A stretch of 64,000 nucleotides of DNA from Paenibacillus sp. JCM 10914 (GCF_001315105.1 NZ_BAZR01000005.1:206735-270734); one strand, 5' to 3'. Positions 28,601 to 36,602 are shown, numbered from the stretch's first letter. The notes: a model not told the origin generated them from the sequence alone. Numbers and translations: made by a program.

Positions 28601-29017
28601 ACTAGGGCTCTCGGTATGTTATCTTCGGGAACAGGTTCAAGCTTTACTGATGTTCAGGCCCAATGGTACGCGGCAGATGTTGTTGCCGCAGCACAGAGTG
28701 GTCTAATTACAGGCTATAGTGATGGAACGTTCCGACCTAGTGAGTCCATTACTCGACAGGAGCTGGCGGTTATGATGACAAGAGCCCTCGCTCTTGGAGA
28801 GGGAGAGGGTGACCGTCAACAGTCTCAGGCAGGTCAATGGCAGCCAGTGGATGCAGATCATGTATCCCCTTGGGCAGTAGAAGCCATTCATCAAGCGATT
28901 GGTCTGGGAATTATGAAGGGTGACGAATCTGGCTATATTCGACCGCGGGCAGTCACTTCACGAGCAGAAATGGTCGTGATGCTTTCCCGCATGTTGCAAG
29001 TACTGAACGGAATTTAA
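25658..29017 (+). CDS. SLH-anchored cell-surface protein with Ig-like and MBG repeats
   Basis: AAAGGAAG sets the ATG of MIGKSFINSNGRRK. Of 1119 residues, 1-43 are a signal peptide. Residues ~45-190 are a beta-rich domain opening VDPLDQFTPDN. An Ig-like repeat covers ~190-280 and three MBG-type repeats (PLTVTAND/PLSVTVDN/PLTVTPDS) cover ~285-525. Two atypical bacterial Ig modules (IVWTSSDND, IAWTSSLPT) lie at ~530-710, before a glycine linker containing GTGNIDGTGNIDGT and an unassigned region (~740-925). Three SLH motifs (FDDMQGHWG, FTDVQAQWY, WQPVDADHVSPW) follow at ~936-1119. SLH triplets bind pyruvylated wall polysaccharide, so this is a wall-attached, probably adhesive protein. Duplicated fragments of both of its ends lie upstream. 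Confidence 0.92.
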   Translation: MIGKSFINSNGRRKEYKKVGGLLFFCVIIAAVMFLSLEGGEAASVDPLDQFTPDNPNTHGGSHDVGQSFTAGLTGYMYDLELIMLNESAPLVTVTVEILEGQTMTGNVLGTVSFQSSAVVHRIPGGWVPIRFTEGVYLEAGETYTIKMTTSLQTQQLQWSMFSSDVYSGGGPYYLGHWNHPSSDYGFRTYVAAEQRDYSTTLSVPVVSGIYGDAVQLKAELTAGGIALPSQMVSFEINGVSAGSAQTNEHGSAVINYAFMVPGSYTITASYAGDSPYQSSSGTGTLNVDRRPLTVTANDVGMQYGSQIPTMTASFSGLASWDTATSVGVPSFSINATSGSNVGQYTITPSGVTSGYYTVTYVPGILTIEEAPLSVTVDNVTRFYGASNPTFVGTVTGARAQDGITVAYATTADEMSEVGTYPINASLNDPNGRLGNYDVTTTSGTLTVDQAPLTVTPDSFARWENYDNPVLTGSIAGVIGTDDITALYETIAVRSSAVGTYTIDTEINDPQDRIGNYDVTVVPAELVVYAAPLPILSGGDTDQSVTGDVGLPMTDGGGRPIVWTSSDNDLLDSATGSVQRPSYLEGDAEITLQARVTANGEVYEVFYDLTILAEDMTDEEAVAIDAQDVEIGYTPGDDAAQVRGTVTLPTSGANGSTIAWTSSLPTVIDPDTGAVRRPSFFTGDQSVTLEATISKGTATQTLTFQLTVIRTNNMGGGGHGGTGNIDGTGNIDGTEPVPPKPGLYVEIETPQGKKRIELSRADGAKGIIRIATDEAVGEFTLHGEVIQRLKALNADMVLTFATSLKEIDFPLAEWGSTKEDSALAIRISNEKEDSRIASVISELEAQVLAGPIRFEAKELSRNEQQVGLSPFSQNVERRISLGNVSVSETSTVVWWDEERYELRYVPARFSTENGESVAIVQSKGTGLYFVIDRKVSFDDMQGHWGRKEAERLASKLIVQGRGANQFDPKGTLTRAETAALLTRALGMLSSGTGSSFTDVQAQWYAADVVAAAQSGLITGYSDGTFRPSESITRQELAVMMTRALALGEGEGDRQQSQAGQWQPVDADHVSPWAVEAIHQAIGLGIMKGDESGYIRPRAVTSRAEMVVMLSRMLQVLNGI
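27818..27860 (+). repeat. 18-bp in-gene tandem repeat in the linker
   Basis: GGAACAGGAAATATTGAT occurs twice, followed by a partial third unit, encoding GTGNID repeats. It lies in a flexible linker and is prone to slippage without breaking the frame. Confidence 0.9.
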
Positions 29018-29035
29018 TAGATTTATGAATGAAAA

Positions 29036-29085
29036 TGCGTAAATGCAAGGGTTCATAGCCCAGCGGTTACGCTTTTTCTTTTTTT
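29036..29085 (+). terminator. intrinsic terminator after the SLH protein
   Basis: GCGTAA/TTACGC closes a larger stem with inner GGG/CCC pairing, followed by TTTTTCTTTTTTT. Confidence 0.75.
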
Positions 29086-29090
29086 ATACT

Positions 29091-29138
29091 AAAGCTCGCC
29101 CAGATCGTCTGCCTGAAACCGGCCATGTACTGGTTCCA
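29091..29138 (-). pseudogene. 48-bp remnant of an amino acid permease gene start
   Basis: Read on the minus strand this gives WNQYMAGFRQTIWASF, matching codons of the intact permease around 30511-30558 (DQYMAGFRQTIWASF). The few base differences inside the shared codons are silent. It directly abuts the 172-bp repeat, so it is another piece of a rearranged transporter copy. Confidence 0.8.
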
Positions 29139-29310
29139 TTTATGTAATAGACGGTAGGGGGAGGCGGATTGTTGCAAACGGAACCAAATACCCGGGAACC
29201 GCAGGCTCCCGGGGGATGGACTTCAACCATGGTGAATAGATTTTGGCTAGATCTGCCTTGCCTCGAGTCGCCTGGCGATGATCGACAGCGTGTAATTCAA
29301 GGTGAAATAC
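29139..29310 (+). repeat. 172-bp direct repeat, right copy
   Basis: This is the counterpart of the block at 24381-24552. It includes the authentic 3' end of the minus-strand permease and its downstream hairpin CCCGGGA...TCCCGGG (29191-29213), which probably terminates the transporter operon. Confidence 0.95.
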
Positions 29311-29897
29311 AGGGCCGAAGCGAGGATGAGTGCAGGGATGACAAAGTTATGGTTGGAGCCGCTGAGAATTTTAACGTGCCGCATCAACTCAGGTAATGCA
29401 ATGATAATGGCAAGCGAAGTATCCTTAATTAAGGAAATGAATTGGCTTACCATCGGTGGTGACATTCTGCGCAAGGCAAGCGGGAGTATGACGTGGCGCA
29501 GCGTCTGCATATAACTAAGTCCCGAAGCTCTTGCCGCTTCGATCTGCCCCTTATCGACAGACACGAGGCCGCTGCGAACAATCTCAGAGATCATAGCCCC
29601 TTCAAATAAAGTTAATCCGAGCACGGCTGCCCAGAACACCGGAAGGCGTATGCCTGTCTGTGGCAGTATAATTCCGATGAAGAAGATGATCAGCAGCAGC
29701 GGCAGGCAGCGAATTAGGTCGATCAATACGGCTAACACGCGTGACAGAACCCGGATCTTGGCATACCTCACCGTACCCAGCACGGTCCCGAGAATGAAGC
29801 TGAATACAATGGACAAGCCGGCAACCTGGAGGGTGATCCAAAACCCTGTGAGCAGGTACCGCAGATTCGGCCAGGTGTATGTACCGACAAAATCCAT
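29247..29897 (-). CDS. polar amino acid ABC importer permease
   Basis: This 216-residue, five-helix His/Glu/Gln/Arg-type permease has the EAA loop GQIEAARASGLSYMQTLRHVILPLALRRMSPP, which contacts the ATPase. AAGGAGGTGATATGAA precedes the ATG, and the gene follows the other permease by 36 bp. It is the last gene of the operon ATPase - binding protein - permease - permease, the same order as Bacillus subtilis glnQHMP. Its 3' end lies inside the duplicated 172-bp block. Confidence 0.93.
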   Translation of the reverse strand: MDFVGTYTWPNLRYLLTGFWITLQVAGLSIVFSFILGTVLGTVRYAKIRVLSRVLAVLIDLIRCLPLLLIIFFIGIILPQTGIRLPVFWAAVLGLTLFEGAMISEIVRSGLVSVDKGQIEAARASGLSYMQTLRHVILPLALRRMSPPMVSQFISLIKDTSLAIIIALPELMRHVKILSGSNHNFVIPALILASALYFTLNYTLSIIARRLEARQI

Positions 29898-29933
29898 TTC
29901 ATATCACCTCCTTATCATAAACGGTTCGCTGGC

Positions 29934-30599
29934 TCAATTGCTTCTGGCGAATCGACGTTCCATATACTGGACGGCAAGGCTGAGTGGAACGGTCAGCACG
30001 AGATAGAACGCAGCTACGAGCGTATAGACCGGTAGCCCTTTGAAGGTACTAAGATTGATAAGATCGGCATAATACATCAAGTCGAGTCCGGCGATGACGC
30101 CCAGGACGGAAGAGTTCTTGACCAGATTGAGCATTTGGTTTCCGATCGCTGGCAATACGACTTTGATGGCTTGGGGCAGCACGATATAGCGCATGTTCTG
30201 GATATAGCTGAGTCCGGATGAACGGGCGGCCTCCGATTGCCCCGAAGGGACAGCTTGCAGGCCAGCCCGAATGGCTTCGGCAATGAAAGCAGCTGTGTAG
30301 AACGTCAGGCCTAGCGTACCTGCCGGAAATGGCTCAATCGGGAAACCGAGCGCCGGGAGTCCGAGGAAAAAGAAAAATACGACCATTAAAACAGGGATAT
30401 TGCGAATGAATTCGACATAGACCGTGCCTAGTGCTTGCAGGATGCGTATCGGAGCGATACGCATAATGGCAATGAGCGTGCCGAAGGCGAGACTTCCGAT
30501 AAGACCCAGAAAGCTCGCCCAGATCGTTTGCCTGAAACCGGCCATGTATTGGTCCCAGTGGTCGAACAAGATGCTAAAATCCCATATATTTAAATGCAA
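29934..30599 (-). CDS. polar amino acid ABC importer permease
   Basis: The 221-residue membrane partner of the next permease starts with TTG (AGGAGGTGAACCACC upstream) as MHLNIWDFSILFDHWDQYMAGFRQTIWASFLG. The EAA loop reads GQSEAARSSGLSYIQNMRYIVLPQAIKVVLPAIGNQ. Together the two permeases form the channel for the binding protein encoded just upstream. A second, broken copy of its N-terminal codons survives at 29091-29138. Confidence 0.93.
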   Translation of the reverse strand: MHLNIWDFSILFDHWDQYMAGFRQTIWASFLGLIGSLAFGTLIAIMRIAPIRILQALGTVYVEFIRNIPVLMVVFFFFLGLPALGFPIEPFPAGTLGLTFYTAAFIAEAIRAGLQAVPSGQSEAARSSGLSYIQNMRYIVLPQAIKVVLPAIGNQMLNLVKNSSVLGVIAGLDLMYYADLINLSTFKGLPVYTLVAAFYLVLTVPLSLAVQYMERRFARSN

Positions 30600-30733
30600 G
30601 GTGGTTCACCTCCTCTGTACGGCCGTCACGGGAAAGGACCCGCTCGCTGCCAGCGAGCGGATGATTGAAGGCAAGCTCCAGTTCCATCAAGCCATTGCAT
30701 GAAGCGTGGCCGTACCGTCCAAGCCAGATTACA

Positions 30734-31542
30734 TTACTCCGGTTTGATGCCCATCCACTGCTCATACAGCTGCTCGTATTCCCCGCTGTCCTTCATCTCC
30801 TGCAACAGCTCGTTGACGGTCTTCACGAAATCCTCGTTGCCTTTCTTGATGGCCATGCCGTAGGCTCATCCGTAAAGTTGCCGCCTACGAGCTCATATCC
30901 AGGATCCTGCTGCTGCATGCCGAGCAGAATGGCGTTGTCCGTTGTTAGTGCATCGCCTTGGCCGGCTCGGAGCGCCGTAAAGGCATCCTGGTAGTTCTCG
31001 AATTCAAGGATAACGGCATCCGGCGCTTTCTCGCGAATGTTCTGTGCAGACGTCGAGCCTTTCACCGTGAGCACCTTCGTATCTTTATTCAGGCTCTCGA
31101 GCCCCGTGATCGAGCTGCCTTTCTTCACCAGCAGGGATTGGCCGGCTTCGAAGTACACATCGCTGAAATCGACTTGTTCTTTCCGTTCTTCCGTAATGGT
31201 CATCGTAGCGATGATAATATCGATATCGCCATTCCTTAGCATGTCGATTCGGGTCTTGGAAGTGACTTCTTTCAATTCGACTTTCGTCTCATCTCCGAGA
31301 ATTTTCTTGGCGAGTGCTTTGGCGATATCGATATCGAAACCCTCCACGTTCCCGGTGGCTGGGTCCTGGAGGCCGAATAGCTTCGTATCGTATTTCACGC
31401 CTGCCACGACCTTACCTCGTTTCTTGATGGCATCCAGCGTGCTGGTGTCGCTCGAGCCTCCACAACCCGCCGCGACAAGCATGATCATCAGCGCCAGTAT
31501 AGCTGACCCCCACCGAAATGTTCTGGATAAACGTTTACTCAT
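30734..31542 (-). pseudogene. glnH: amino acid ABC transporter binding lipoprotein, -1 frameshift near the C-terminus
   Basis: AAGGGGGATC sets the start of MSKRLSRTFRWG; the signal ends in LVAAGCGG (lipobox). The body is a family 3 solute-binding protein: RGKVVAGVKYDTKLFGLQDP, GFDIDIAKALAKKI, NGDIDIIIATMTITEERKEQVDFSDVYFEAGQ. At 30860-30870 the expected DEPYGMAIKKGNEDF changes into DEPTAWPSRK and stops early. One restored base brings back the normal end (EQLYEQWMGIKPE, stop at 30734). It lies between the ATPase and permease genes, so the operon would be non-functional only if the lesion is real. The symbol follows operon order; the ligand is not proven. Confidence 0.85.
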
Positions 31543-31585
31543 GTTTAAGATCCCCCTTAACAAAATATGGTCTGCTCCATTATCG

Positions 31586-32314
31586 TTAGTGATGAAGAAG
31601 CCGACTGAGAAATACGCGTGCACGTTCTTCGCGAGGTTGGTTGAAGAAATCCGCAGACGCTGTATCCTCGACAATACGGCCCTCGTCCATGAAGATAATG
31701 CGGTCGGCGACTTCCCTCGCGAAGCCCATCTCATGGGTAACGATGACCATCGTCATGCCTTGATGGGCAAGCGAACGCATCACGTCCAGTACCTCGCCGA
31801 TCATCTCCGGATCAAGAGCTGAGGTCGGCTCATCAAAGAGCATGATTTTCGGATTCATCGTTAAGGCGCGGGCGATGGCTACCCGCTGCTGTTGTCCGCC
31901 TGACAACTGGGAGGGGTAGCTGTCCGCTTTATCGGCAATGCCGACACGACGGAGATAGACATTCGCCTGCTCGGTTGCCTGCTCTTTGCTCAGCCCGAGT
32001 ACCTTCATCGGAGCGAGTGTGATGTTATCGATCACTTTTTTGTGTGGGTAGAGATTGAAATGCTGGAATACCATGCCGATATCCTGACGGAACCGATTCA
32101 GGTTCAACTTGCGATCATGAACATGGCTCCCATTGACGATGAGCTCACCGTCGCTAATCCCCTCAAGTCGATTCATGCAGCGAAGCAGCGTACTTTTCCC
32201 GGAGCCGGAAGGTCCGACCACGACGACAACCTCACCTTGTGCGATGGTCAAGTCGATTTCTTTCAGAACGTGGAAGGTTCCGAAGAATTTGTGGACACGC
32301 TTGAATTCAATCAG
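31586..32314 (-). CDS. glnQ: polar amino acid ABC transporter ATPase, apparent CTG start
   Basis: Walker A is GPSGSGKST, followed by Q-loop [10 protein letters not shown], signature [15 protein letters not shown], Walker B IMLFDEP and the switch His in VTHEMGF. The first in-frame ATG/GTG/TTG (TTG at 32251) would cut off the conserved start [21 protein letters not shown]. Extending upstream, the only sensible initiator is CTG at 32312-32314, seven bases after GGAGGGG; no ATG, GTG or TTG lies there in frame. With it the protein is 242 residues, the normal family length. Either this is a rare CTG start or one base is miscalled. It is the first gene of the importer operon. Confidence 0.9.
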   Translation of the reverse strand: MIEFKRVHKFFGTFHVLKEIDLTIAQGEVVVVVGPSGSGKSTLLRCMNRLEGISDGELIVNGSHVHDRKLNLNRFRQDIGMVFQHFNLYPHKKVIDNITLAPMKVLGLSKEQATEQANVYLRRVGIADKADSYPSQLSGGQQQRVAIARALTMNPKIMLFDEPTSALDPEMIGEVLDVMRSLAHQGMTMVIVTHEMGFAREVADRIIFMDEGRIVEDTASADFFNQPREERARVFLSRLLHH

Positions 32315-32498
32315 TGGATATCCCCTCCTATTGGTTTGGTATGGGATGAGAGAATGACATGTAAGCTTTTGTCCATCTTTGGTGCCAGGCCCTTTAACAC
32401 TGGTATGGTAACAGGAGCTTGTTCCATTCCACTTTCGGGAAAATTTGTATCAATATTATGAAAAGTGGTCTATAATTGGGGTGAAAGAAGGGGGAAGC

Positions 32499-33674
32499 AT
32501 GAAATCACGTGGGGCAATAACTGAAATCGACCTGGTTCGCGGATTTGCAATGATGGGCGTGCTGATGGTGCATGCGACTTCATTCGCTACCGTTCGAATG
32601 CGCGGGGACGATTTTTTTGGGTTGTATAACTTTTTGAACATTTTCTCGAAGGTCGGAACAACGACTTTCATATTCCTGAGCAGCTTTGTGCTGTTCTATA
32701 ACTATTATCATCGTACGTTTGGACGCAGCGATCTCGCGCGTTTTTTCCAGAAACGGATGATGTATATTGTGGTGCCGTATCTGGTATTCTCGGTTATCTT
32801 TTTCACAGTGGCTTGGTATCATCGCGGGGGAGTGACCGATATCACGGCGATGCTCCAGAGCTTTTGGCCGAAGCTGGCGACGGGAAAGGCGTACACGCAC
32901 CTGTATTTTATTTTCATCAATATCCAGTTCTATCTGCTATTTCCGCTGGTGCTGCTGCTTCTCAAGCGTTATCGATGGCTGGCTGCTTCCAGCGTGTTGA
33001 TTGGGATCGTGCTGCAATGGATATTCTATATCGGCAATGATGCTTGGTGGCACGTAGTTAATCGCAATAGCTGGTCGTTCTCCTACCTATCCTATTATTT
33101 TCTCGGGGCCTGGCTGGGGATTTACTATGAGCGAGTAAGATCGTGGTTGACGGATGCCGGTTCAGGCTTCGGTCGCAGGTTGGGCTGGATGCTGTTATGG
33201 GGCGTATGGCTTGGTGCGGCTCTCGTGCATATTGGTCTAAGATACAATCAGCGCCTGTTTGGCGTGGAATACCATCCTCTGTTGTATGATGCCTTTTGGA
33301 ACGTGCACACATTGACTACCACACTTGTTATGATGCAAGTGGCGTTTCGCTTTGGCGGATCACGTGTTTGGTGGCTCCGCGGCTTCCGTAGGCTCGGAGT
33401 GTACTCTTTTGGTATTTATCTTGTGCATCCGCTCGTACTGCTCGTCTATCGCGAATTTCCGCTGCGTACGGACCATTCCTGGCTGCAACTGCTCTGGTAT
33501 GCGGGCGGATTGGGAAGTGCGATTCTCGTGTCGTACCTTGTCGTATATAGCATCAGTCGGCTTGGGGGCTGGACCTGGATCCTGTTCGGCAAATTGCCAG
33601 GAAGACTCAGTACTGGTAAGGAGCCGGTGCAGCAGGTGAGCGGGAAGACCTCGGTATCCGAGACGACATCGTAA
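32499..33674 (+). CDS. membrane acyltransferase, family 3 (OafA-like)
   Basis: GAAGGGGG sets the ATG of MKSRGAITEIDLVRGFAMMGVLMVHAT. The catalytic-type motif (R-G-hydrophobic...H) and about ten transmembrane helices are those of acyltransferase-3 proteins, which acetylate or otherwise acylate cell-surface polysaccharides or exported metabolites. The 391-residue length is normal. A TATAAT lies at 32471-32476, but I see no convincing -35. The gene is divergent from the amino acid transporter and stands alone. Confidence 0.88.
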   Translation: MKSRGAITEIDLVRGFAMMGVLMVHATSFATVRMRGDDFFGLYNFLNIFSKVGTTTFIFLSSFVLFYNYYHRTFGRSDLARFFQKRMMYIVVPYLVFSVIFFTVAWYHRGGVTDITAMLQSFWPKLATGKAYTHLYFIFINIQFYLLFPLVLLLLKRYRWLAASSVLIGIVLQWIFYIGNDAWWHVVNRNSWSFSYLSYYFLGAWLGIYYERVRSWLTDAGSGFGRRLGWMLLWGVWLGAALVHIGLRYNQRLFGVEYHPLLYDAFWNVHTLTTTLVMMQVAFRFGGSRVWWLRGFRRLGVYSFGIYLVHPLVLLVYREFPLRTDHSWLQLLWYAGGLGSAILVSYLVVYSISRLGGWTWILFGKLPGRLSTGKEPVQQVSGKTSVSETTS

Positions 33675-33691
33675 AAAAAGAATAGGATGAT

Positions 33692-33745
33692 AAGCCATGG
33701 CTGTGCTAAGAATGAAAATTCTTGCATCACCATGGCTTTGATTTT
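33692..33745 (+). terminator. intrinsic terminator after the acyltransferase
   Basis: AAGCCATGG pairs with CCATGGCTT, with further inner pairing AAGAAT/ATTCTT, followed by TGATTTT. The remaining ~220 bp to the next gene show no gene. Confidence 0.7.
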
Positions 33746-33964
33746 GCTTAGCCATCGATCCCGAGGATTGCTCTTTTTCTCTGCTTCCACGGGAGTTTAA
33801 CGGGAGGGGTTCGTATTCGGATGGTCTCCTCAATGATCAGAGTCAAATTTCAGATAAGGTGCTCTTTTTTTCGGAAACCGGAGTGATCGACGGGATCTCG
33901 TGCTATATTTTATTGGGATAGGAGATGGAAGCAGGCTGAGATTCCAAGGTGAGGAGATGAGAAG

Positions 33965-35590
33965 ATGAGTGACAATTCAAACAATCTAGTAAGCGGTTTC
34001 ATTAAGGCAGACGGCAAGCGGCTTGTGAACGGGGATGGACAAGATATATTACTACAAGGCGTAGGTCTTGGTAGCTGGTTGTTGCCGGAGGGATATATGT
34101 GGAAGATGCCGGAGCAAGGAGACCGGCCAAGGCGCATAGAAGCGATGGTGCGGAGTTTGATCGGCGAAGAGAAGGCAGCCGCTTTCTGGGAAACTTATTA
34201 TGAGCGCTATATCGCCGAAGAAGATATCCGGCAGATCGCCAAGGAAGGGTACAACTCGATTCGGGTACCGATCAATGCCCGTTTTATTATGGCTGAAGGA
34301 CAGCAGCCGCCATTTGAATATCATGCCGGACATCTTGGCATGATCGATCAGGTCATTGAATGGTGCAAGACGTATTCCCTGTATGTTATTCTGGATCTGC
34401 ATGGTGCCCCGGGTGGACAAACGGGTGCGAACATTGACGACTCGGAGCGGGATTTGCCGGAGCTGTTCACCGATCCGCTGAATGCAGAGCGTACCGTAGC
34501 TCTCTGGCGTATGCTGGCAGAACGGTACAAGGATGAATGGATTGTAGCAGGTTACGACCTGCTCAACGAACCGCTGCCGGACTGGTTCAGCAAGTACAAT
34601 GACCGGGTCATGCCATTATATAAAGAGATTACAGCAGCGATCCGCGAGGTGGACAAGCGGCATATGATCATATTGGAAGGCGTGCACTGGTCGACGGACT
34701 GGAGCATTTTTGATCATATCATAGATGATAATGTACTGTATCAATTCCATAAATACTGGAATAACCCAGATTCGGAAAGTATTCAGAAGTATTTGGACTT
34801 CCGCGAGGAGTGGAACGTCCCGATCTTCATGGGTGAAGGCGGCGAGAATAATCCGCAATGGTATACAGGCGCCTTCCGGATGTTTGACGATCATCGTATT
34901 TCATGGAATTTCTGGACATGGAAGAAGATGAATACGCAGAATTCTCCGTTCTCGATTCGGATGCCGGATGGATGGGATCGGTTGACGGCGTATCTTCAAG
35001 GCGGGGATAAACCGGCGGCGGATGAAGCCGAAGCCATTCTGAATCAATATTTGGATAATCTGCCGCTGGCGGCGTGCGATGCATACCCGAACGTATCCCG
35101 GTCTCTGCTGCGGCAGCTGCCGCTTCAAATTCCGGCGGAGTTTTATGGCTACCAGGGAGAAAGCGTATCTTACCACATCGGTACAAAGGCCAGCCGTGAC
35201 ATCGGGTTCCGAGTCCATGACGGAGTCCCACTGCGAATGATCACCGGCAAGCAAGAGCAACCGAGCTATTCGCCAGAAGGCGGGAAGCCGTGGGTTGAGG
35301 ATAATTTGATATGTGTGCAACTCCAGGAAGGGGACTGGCTCGCATATGATGCGTTGTGTCCAGCCTCCGGTACATTCCAGTTGTCTGTTCGGGCCTTGCT
35401 GCCAGAGGGTGACGCCGAGATTATGCTGCAAGTGGGTGAAAGTGAGCCGGCTGCGGTAACGTTACCCGGTAACGGGGAGTGGGAGGTTCACACACTCGCA
35501 GCCGATCTGTATCTGGAAGAAGGCCCCGTTAACCTGGTGTTTATGGTGAATCAGGGACGGCTCGAACTGGATTGGCTTGAATTTGCGTAA
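33965..35590 (+). CDS. glycoside hydrolase family 5 protein, cytoplasmic
   Basis: The 541-residue product has a GH5 (beta/alpha)8 barrel over residues ~20-350. The acid/base is Glu202 in DLLNEPLPD and the nucleophile Glu291 in IFMGEGGEN; SIRVPINARF and VILDLHGAPGGQTG are also family blocks. A C-terminal ~150-residue beta-sandwich (ending VFMVNQGRLELDWLEFA) resembles a carbohydrate-binding module. There is no signal peptide, so it probably acts on imported beta-linked oligosaccharides inside the cell. GGTGAGGAG precedes the start. The exact linkage cleaved (glucan, mannan or other) is not readable from the motifs. Confidence 0.92.
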   Translation: MSDNSNNLVSGFIKADGKRLVNGDGQDILLQGVGLGSWLLPEGYMWKMPEQGDRPRRIEAMVRSLIGEEKAAAFWETYYERYIAEEDIRQIAKEGYNSIRVPINARFIMAEGQQPPFEYHAGHLGMIDQVIEWCKTYSLYVILDLHGAPGGQTGANIDDSERDLPELFTDPLNAERTVALWRMLAERYKDEWIVAGYDLLNEPLPDWFSKYNDRVMPLYKEITAAIREVDKRHMIILEGVHWSTDWSIFDHIIDDNVLYQFHKYWNNPDSESIQKYLDFREEWNVPIFMGEGGENNPQWYTGAFRMFDDHRISWNFWTWKKMNTQNSPFSIRMPDGWDRLTAYLQGGDKPAADEAEAILNQYLDNLPLAACDAYPNVSRSLLRQLPLQIPAEFYGYQGESVSYHIGTKASRDIGFRVHDGVPLRMITGKQEQPSYSPEGGKPWVEDNLICVQLQEGDWLAYDALCPASGTFQLSVRALLPEGDAEIMLQVGESEPAAVTLPGNGEWEVHTLAADLYLEEGPVNLVFMVNQGRLELDWLEFA

Positions 35591-35628
35591 AACCTGTATA
35601 GGGATGATATAAAAAGGAGAAGATGGTC

Positions 35629-36093
35629 ATGGCAGAGAATGCGGCTTTATCCGAAGAGTTGTATCAGTGGTTAAGCGGAAACGATCTGGATTCGAAACAG
35701 TATACGGCGATGCTGCTGCTAAGTACAACGGAAGACGGCTGGCCGCATACGGCGATGATCAGCGTAGGCGAGATTGTGGCGTTGGATCCTGCCCATCTGC
35801 GATTAGGGTTATGGCACGGTACCGTCACAACCGGGAATCTCCTGCGCACAGGGCGTGCAACACTGGTGGCGATTCATGAAGGAGTTGCTCATTATGTGCG
35901 AATGCGGCTCCTCGCGCTTCCTGACTTGCCTCAGGCCCTTCATCCCCGTCAGCGTTTTGCTGCGGACATCGTTCATGTTCGGGAGGATGTTGCGAAGTAT
36001 GCAGATATATTGTCCGGTGTCACGGTGAGACTACACAAACCGGACGAGGTTTTGCAGCGCTGGGAGCATAGTATTCAGGAGCTTCTGAAGTGA
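35629..36093 (+). CDS. pyridoxamine 5'-phosphate oxidase-like (flavin-binding split-barrel) protein
   Basis: AAAAAGGAGA fits an ATG at 35629 (MAENAALSEELYQWLSG) better than the ATG six bases earlier. The 154-residue protein has the split-barrel pattern MLLLSTTEDGWPHTAMISVGEIVALDPAHLRLGLWHGTVTTGNLLRTGRATLVAI, which binds FMN or a similar cofactor in PNPOx-like proteins. It lies 38 bp behind the GH5 gene and may share its transcript. The actual substrate is unknown; many members are general stress flavoproteins. Confidence 0.8.
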   Translation: MAENAALSEELYQWLSGNDLDSKQYTAMLLLSTTEDGWPHTAMISVGEIVALDPAHLRLGLWHGTVTTGNLLRTGRATLVAIHEGVAHYVRMRLLALPDLPQALHPRQRFAADIVHVREDVAKYADILSGVTVRLHKPDEVLQRWEHSIQELLK

Positions 36094-36115
36094 GGCATTC
36101 GTAAGTAGAACGCGG

Positions 36116-36160
36116 TACGTATGCGAACTGTCAACATGGTAGCGGCAGTTCGCTTACGTA
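36116..36160 (+). terminator. hairpin after the PNPOx-like gene, possible terminator
   Basis: TACGTATGCGAACTG pairs with CAGTTCGCTTACGTA (one mismatch) around a 15-base loop. A long T run is missing, so termination would be weak. Confidence 0.5.
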
Positions 36161-36227
36161 TGAATATAGGTTTGGATCGCATGCGAGAAGTGCTTATTAA
36201 AATGTATGGAATCTTTTTCTTAGGTAT

Positions 36228-36256
36228 TTGCTATCGCGGCTCATTTGTGTTAAGAT
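36228..36256 (+). promoter_or_regulatory. sigma-A promoter of the cold shock gene
   Basis: TTGCTA and TAAGAT are separated by exactly 17 bp. A start near 36263 would give a ~130-nt leader before the csp start codon, in keeping with the long leaders of cold shock mRNAs. Confidence 0.65.
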
Positions 36257-36278
36257 ATGAATATCGAATACGACCTGA

Positions 36279-36338
36279 ATTCACATATTGTAGAGGGTTG
36301 TCATTTCTGGTAACCTTGTGCAATATGTGAATTTTTTT
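36279..36338 (+). terminator. terminator hairpin inside the csp leader, possible attenuator
   Basis: ATTCACATATTG pairs with CAATATGTGAAT, with an inner GGTT/AACC pairing, followed by seven T. It lies between the promoter and the csp ribosome site, so it should stop most transcripts at about 75 nt unless it is bypassed. Confidence 0.75.
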
Positions 36339-36393
36339 ATTCCGATTGCGAAGAAAAAAGGTCATGTAAATATATATCAAGGAGGATTCCCCC

Positions 36394-36594
36394 ATGCAAA
36401 CAGGAACTGTTAAATGGTTTAATGCTGAGAAGGGCTTTGGTTTCATCGAAGTTGAAGGCGGTAACGATGTATTCGTTCACTTCAGCGCGATCCAAGGCGA
36501 CGGCTTCAAGACGCTTGACGAAGGCCAACGCGTAGAGTTCAACATCGTTGAAGGAAACCGTGGACCACAAGCTGAGAACGTTGTAAAGCTGTAA
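36394..36594 (+). CDS. cold shock protein, CspA/CspB family
   Basis: This 66-residue OB-fold RNA chaperone has RNP1 (KGFGFIEV) and RNP2 (VFVHFSAI) with the usual aromatic RNA-binding face, start [16 protein letters not shown] and end [17 protein letters not shown] lies upstream. Such proteins melt mRNA structure and antiterminate in the cold; here the gene's own leader contains a terminator. The cold-related ydjO gene follows 95 bp later beyond a second terminator. Confidence 0.97.
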   Translation: MQTGTVKWFNAEKGFGFIEVEGGNDVFVHFSAIQGDGFKTLDEGQRVEFNIVEGNRGPQAENVVKL

Positions 36595-36602
36595 GTACAA
36601 CT

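Noticed and set aside
31526..31541. Palindrome around TAAACGTTTA at the start of the binding-protein gene
   Set aside because: It lies in the first codons (MSKRLS) and does not fit the cre spacing, so it is probably accidental coding sequence.
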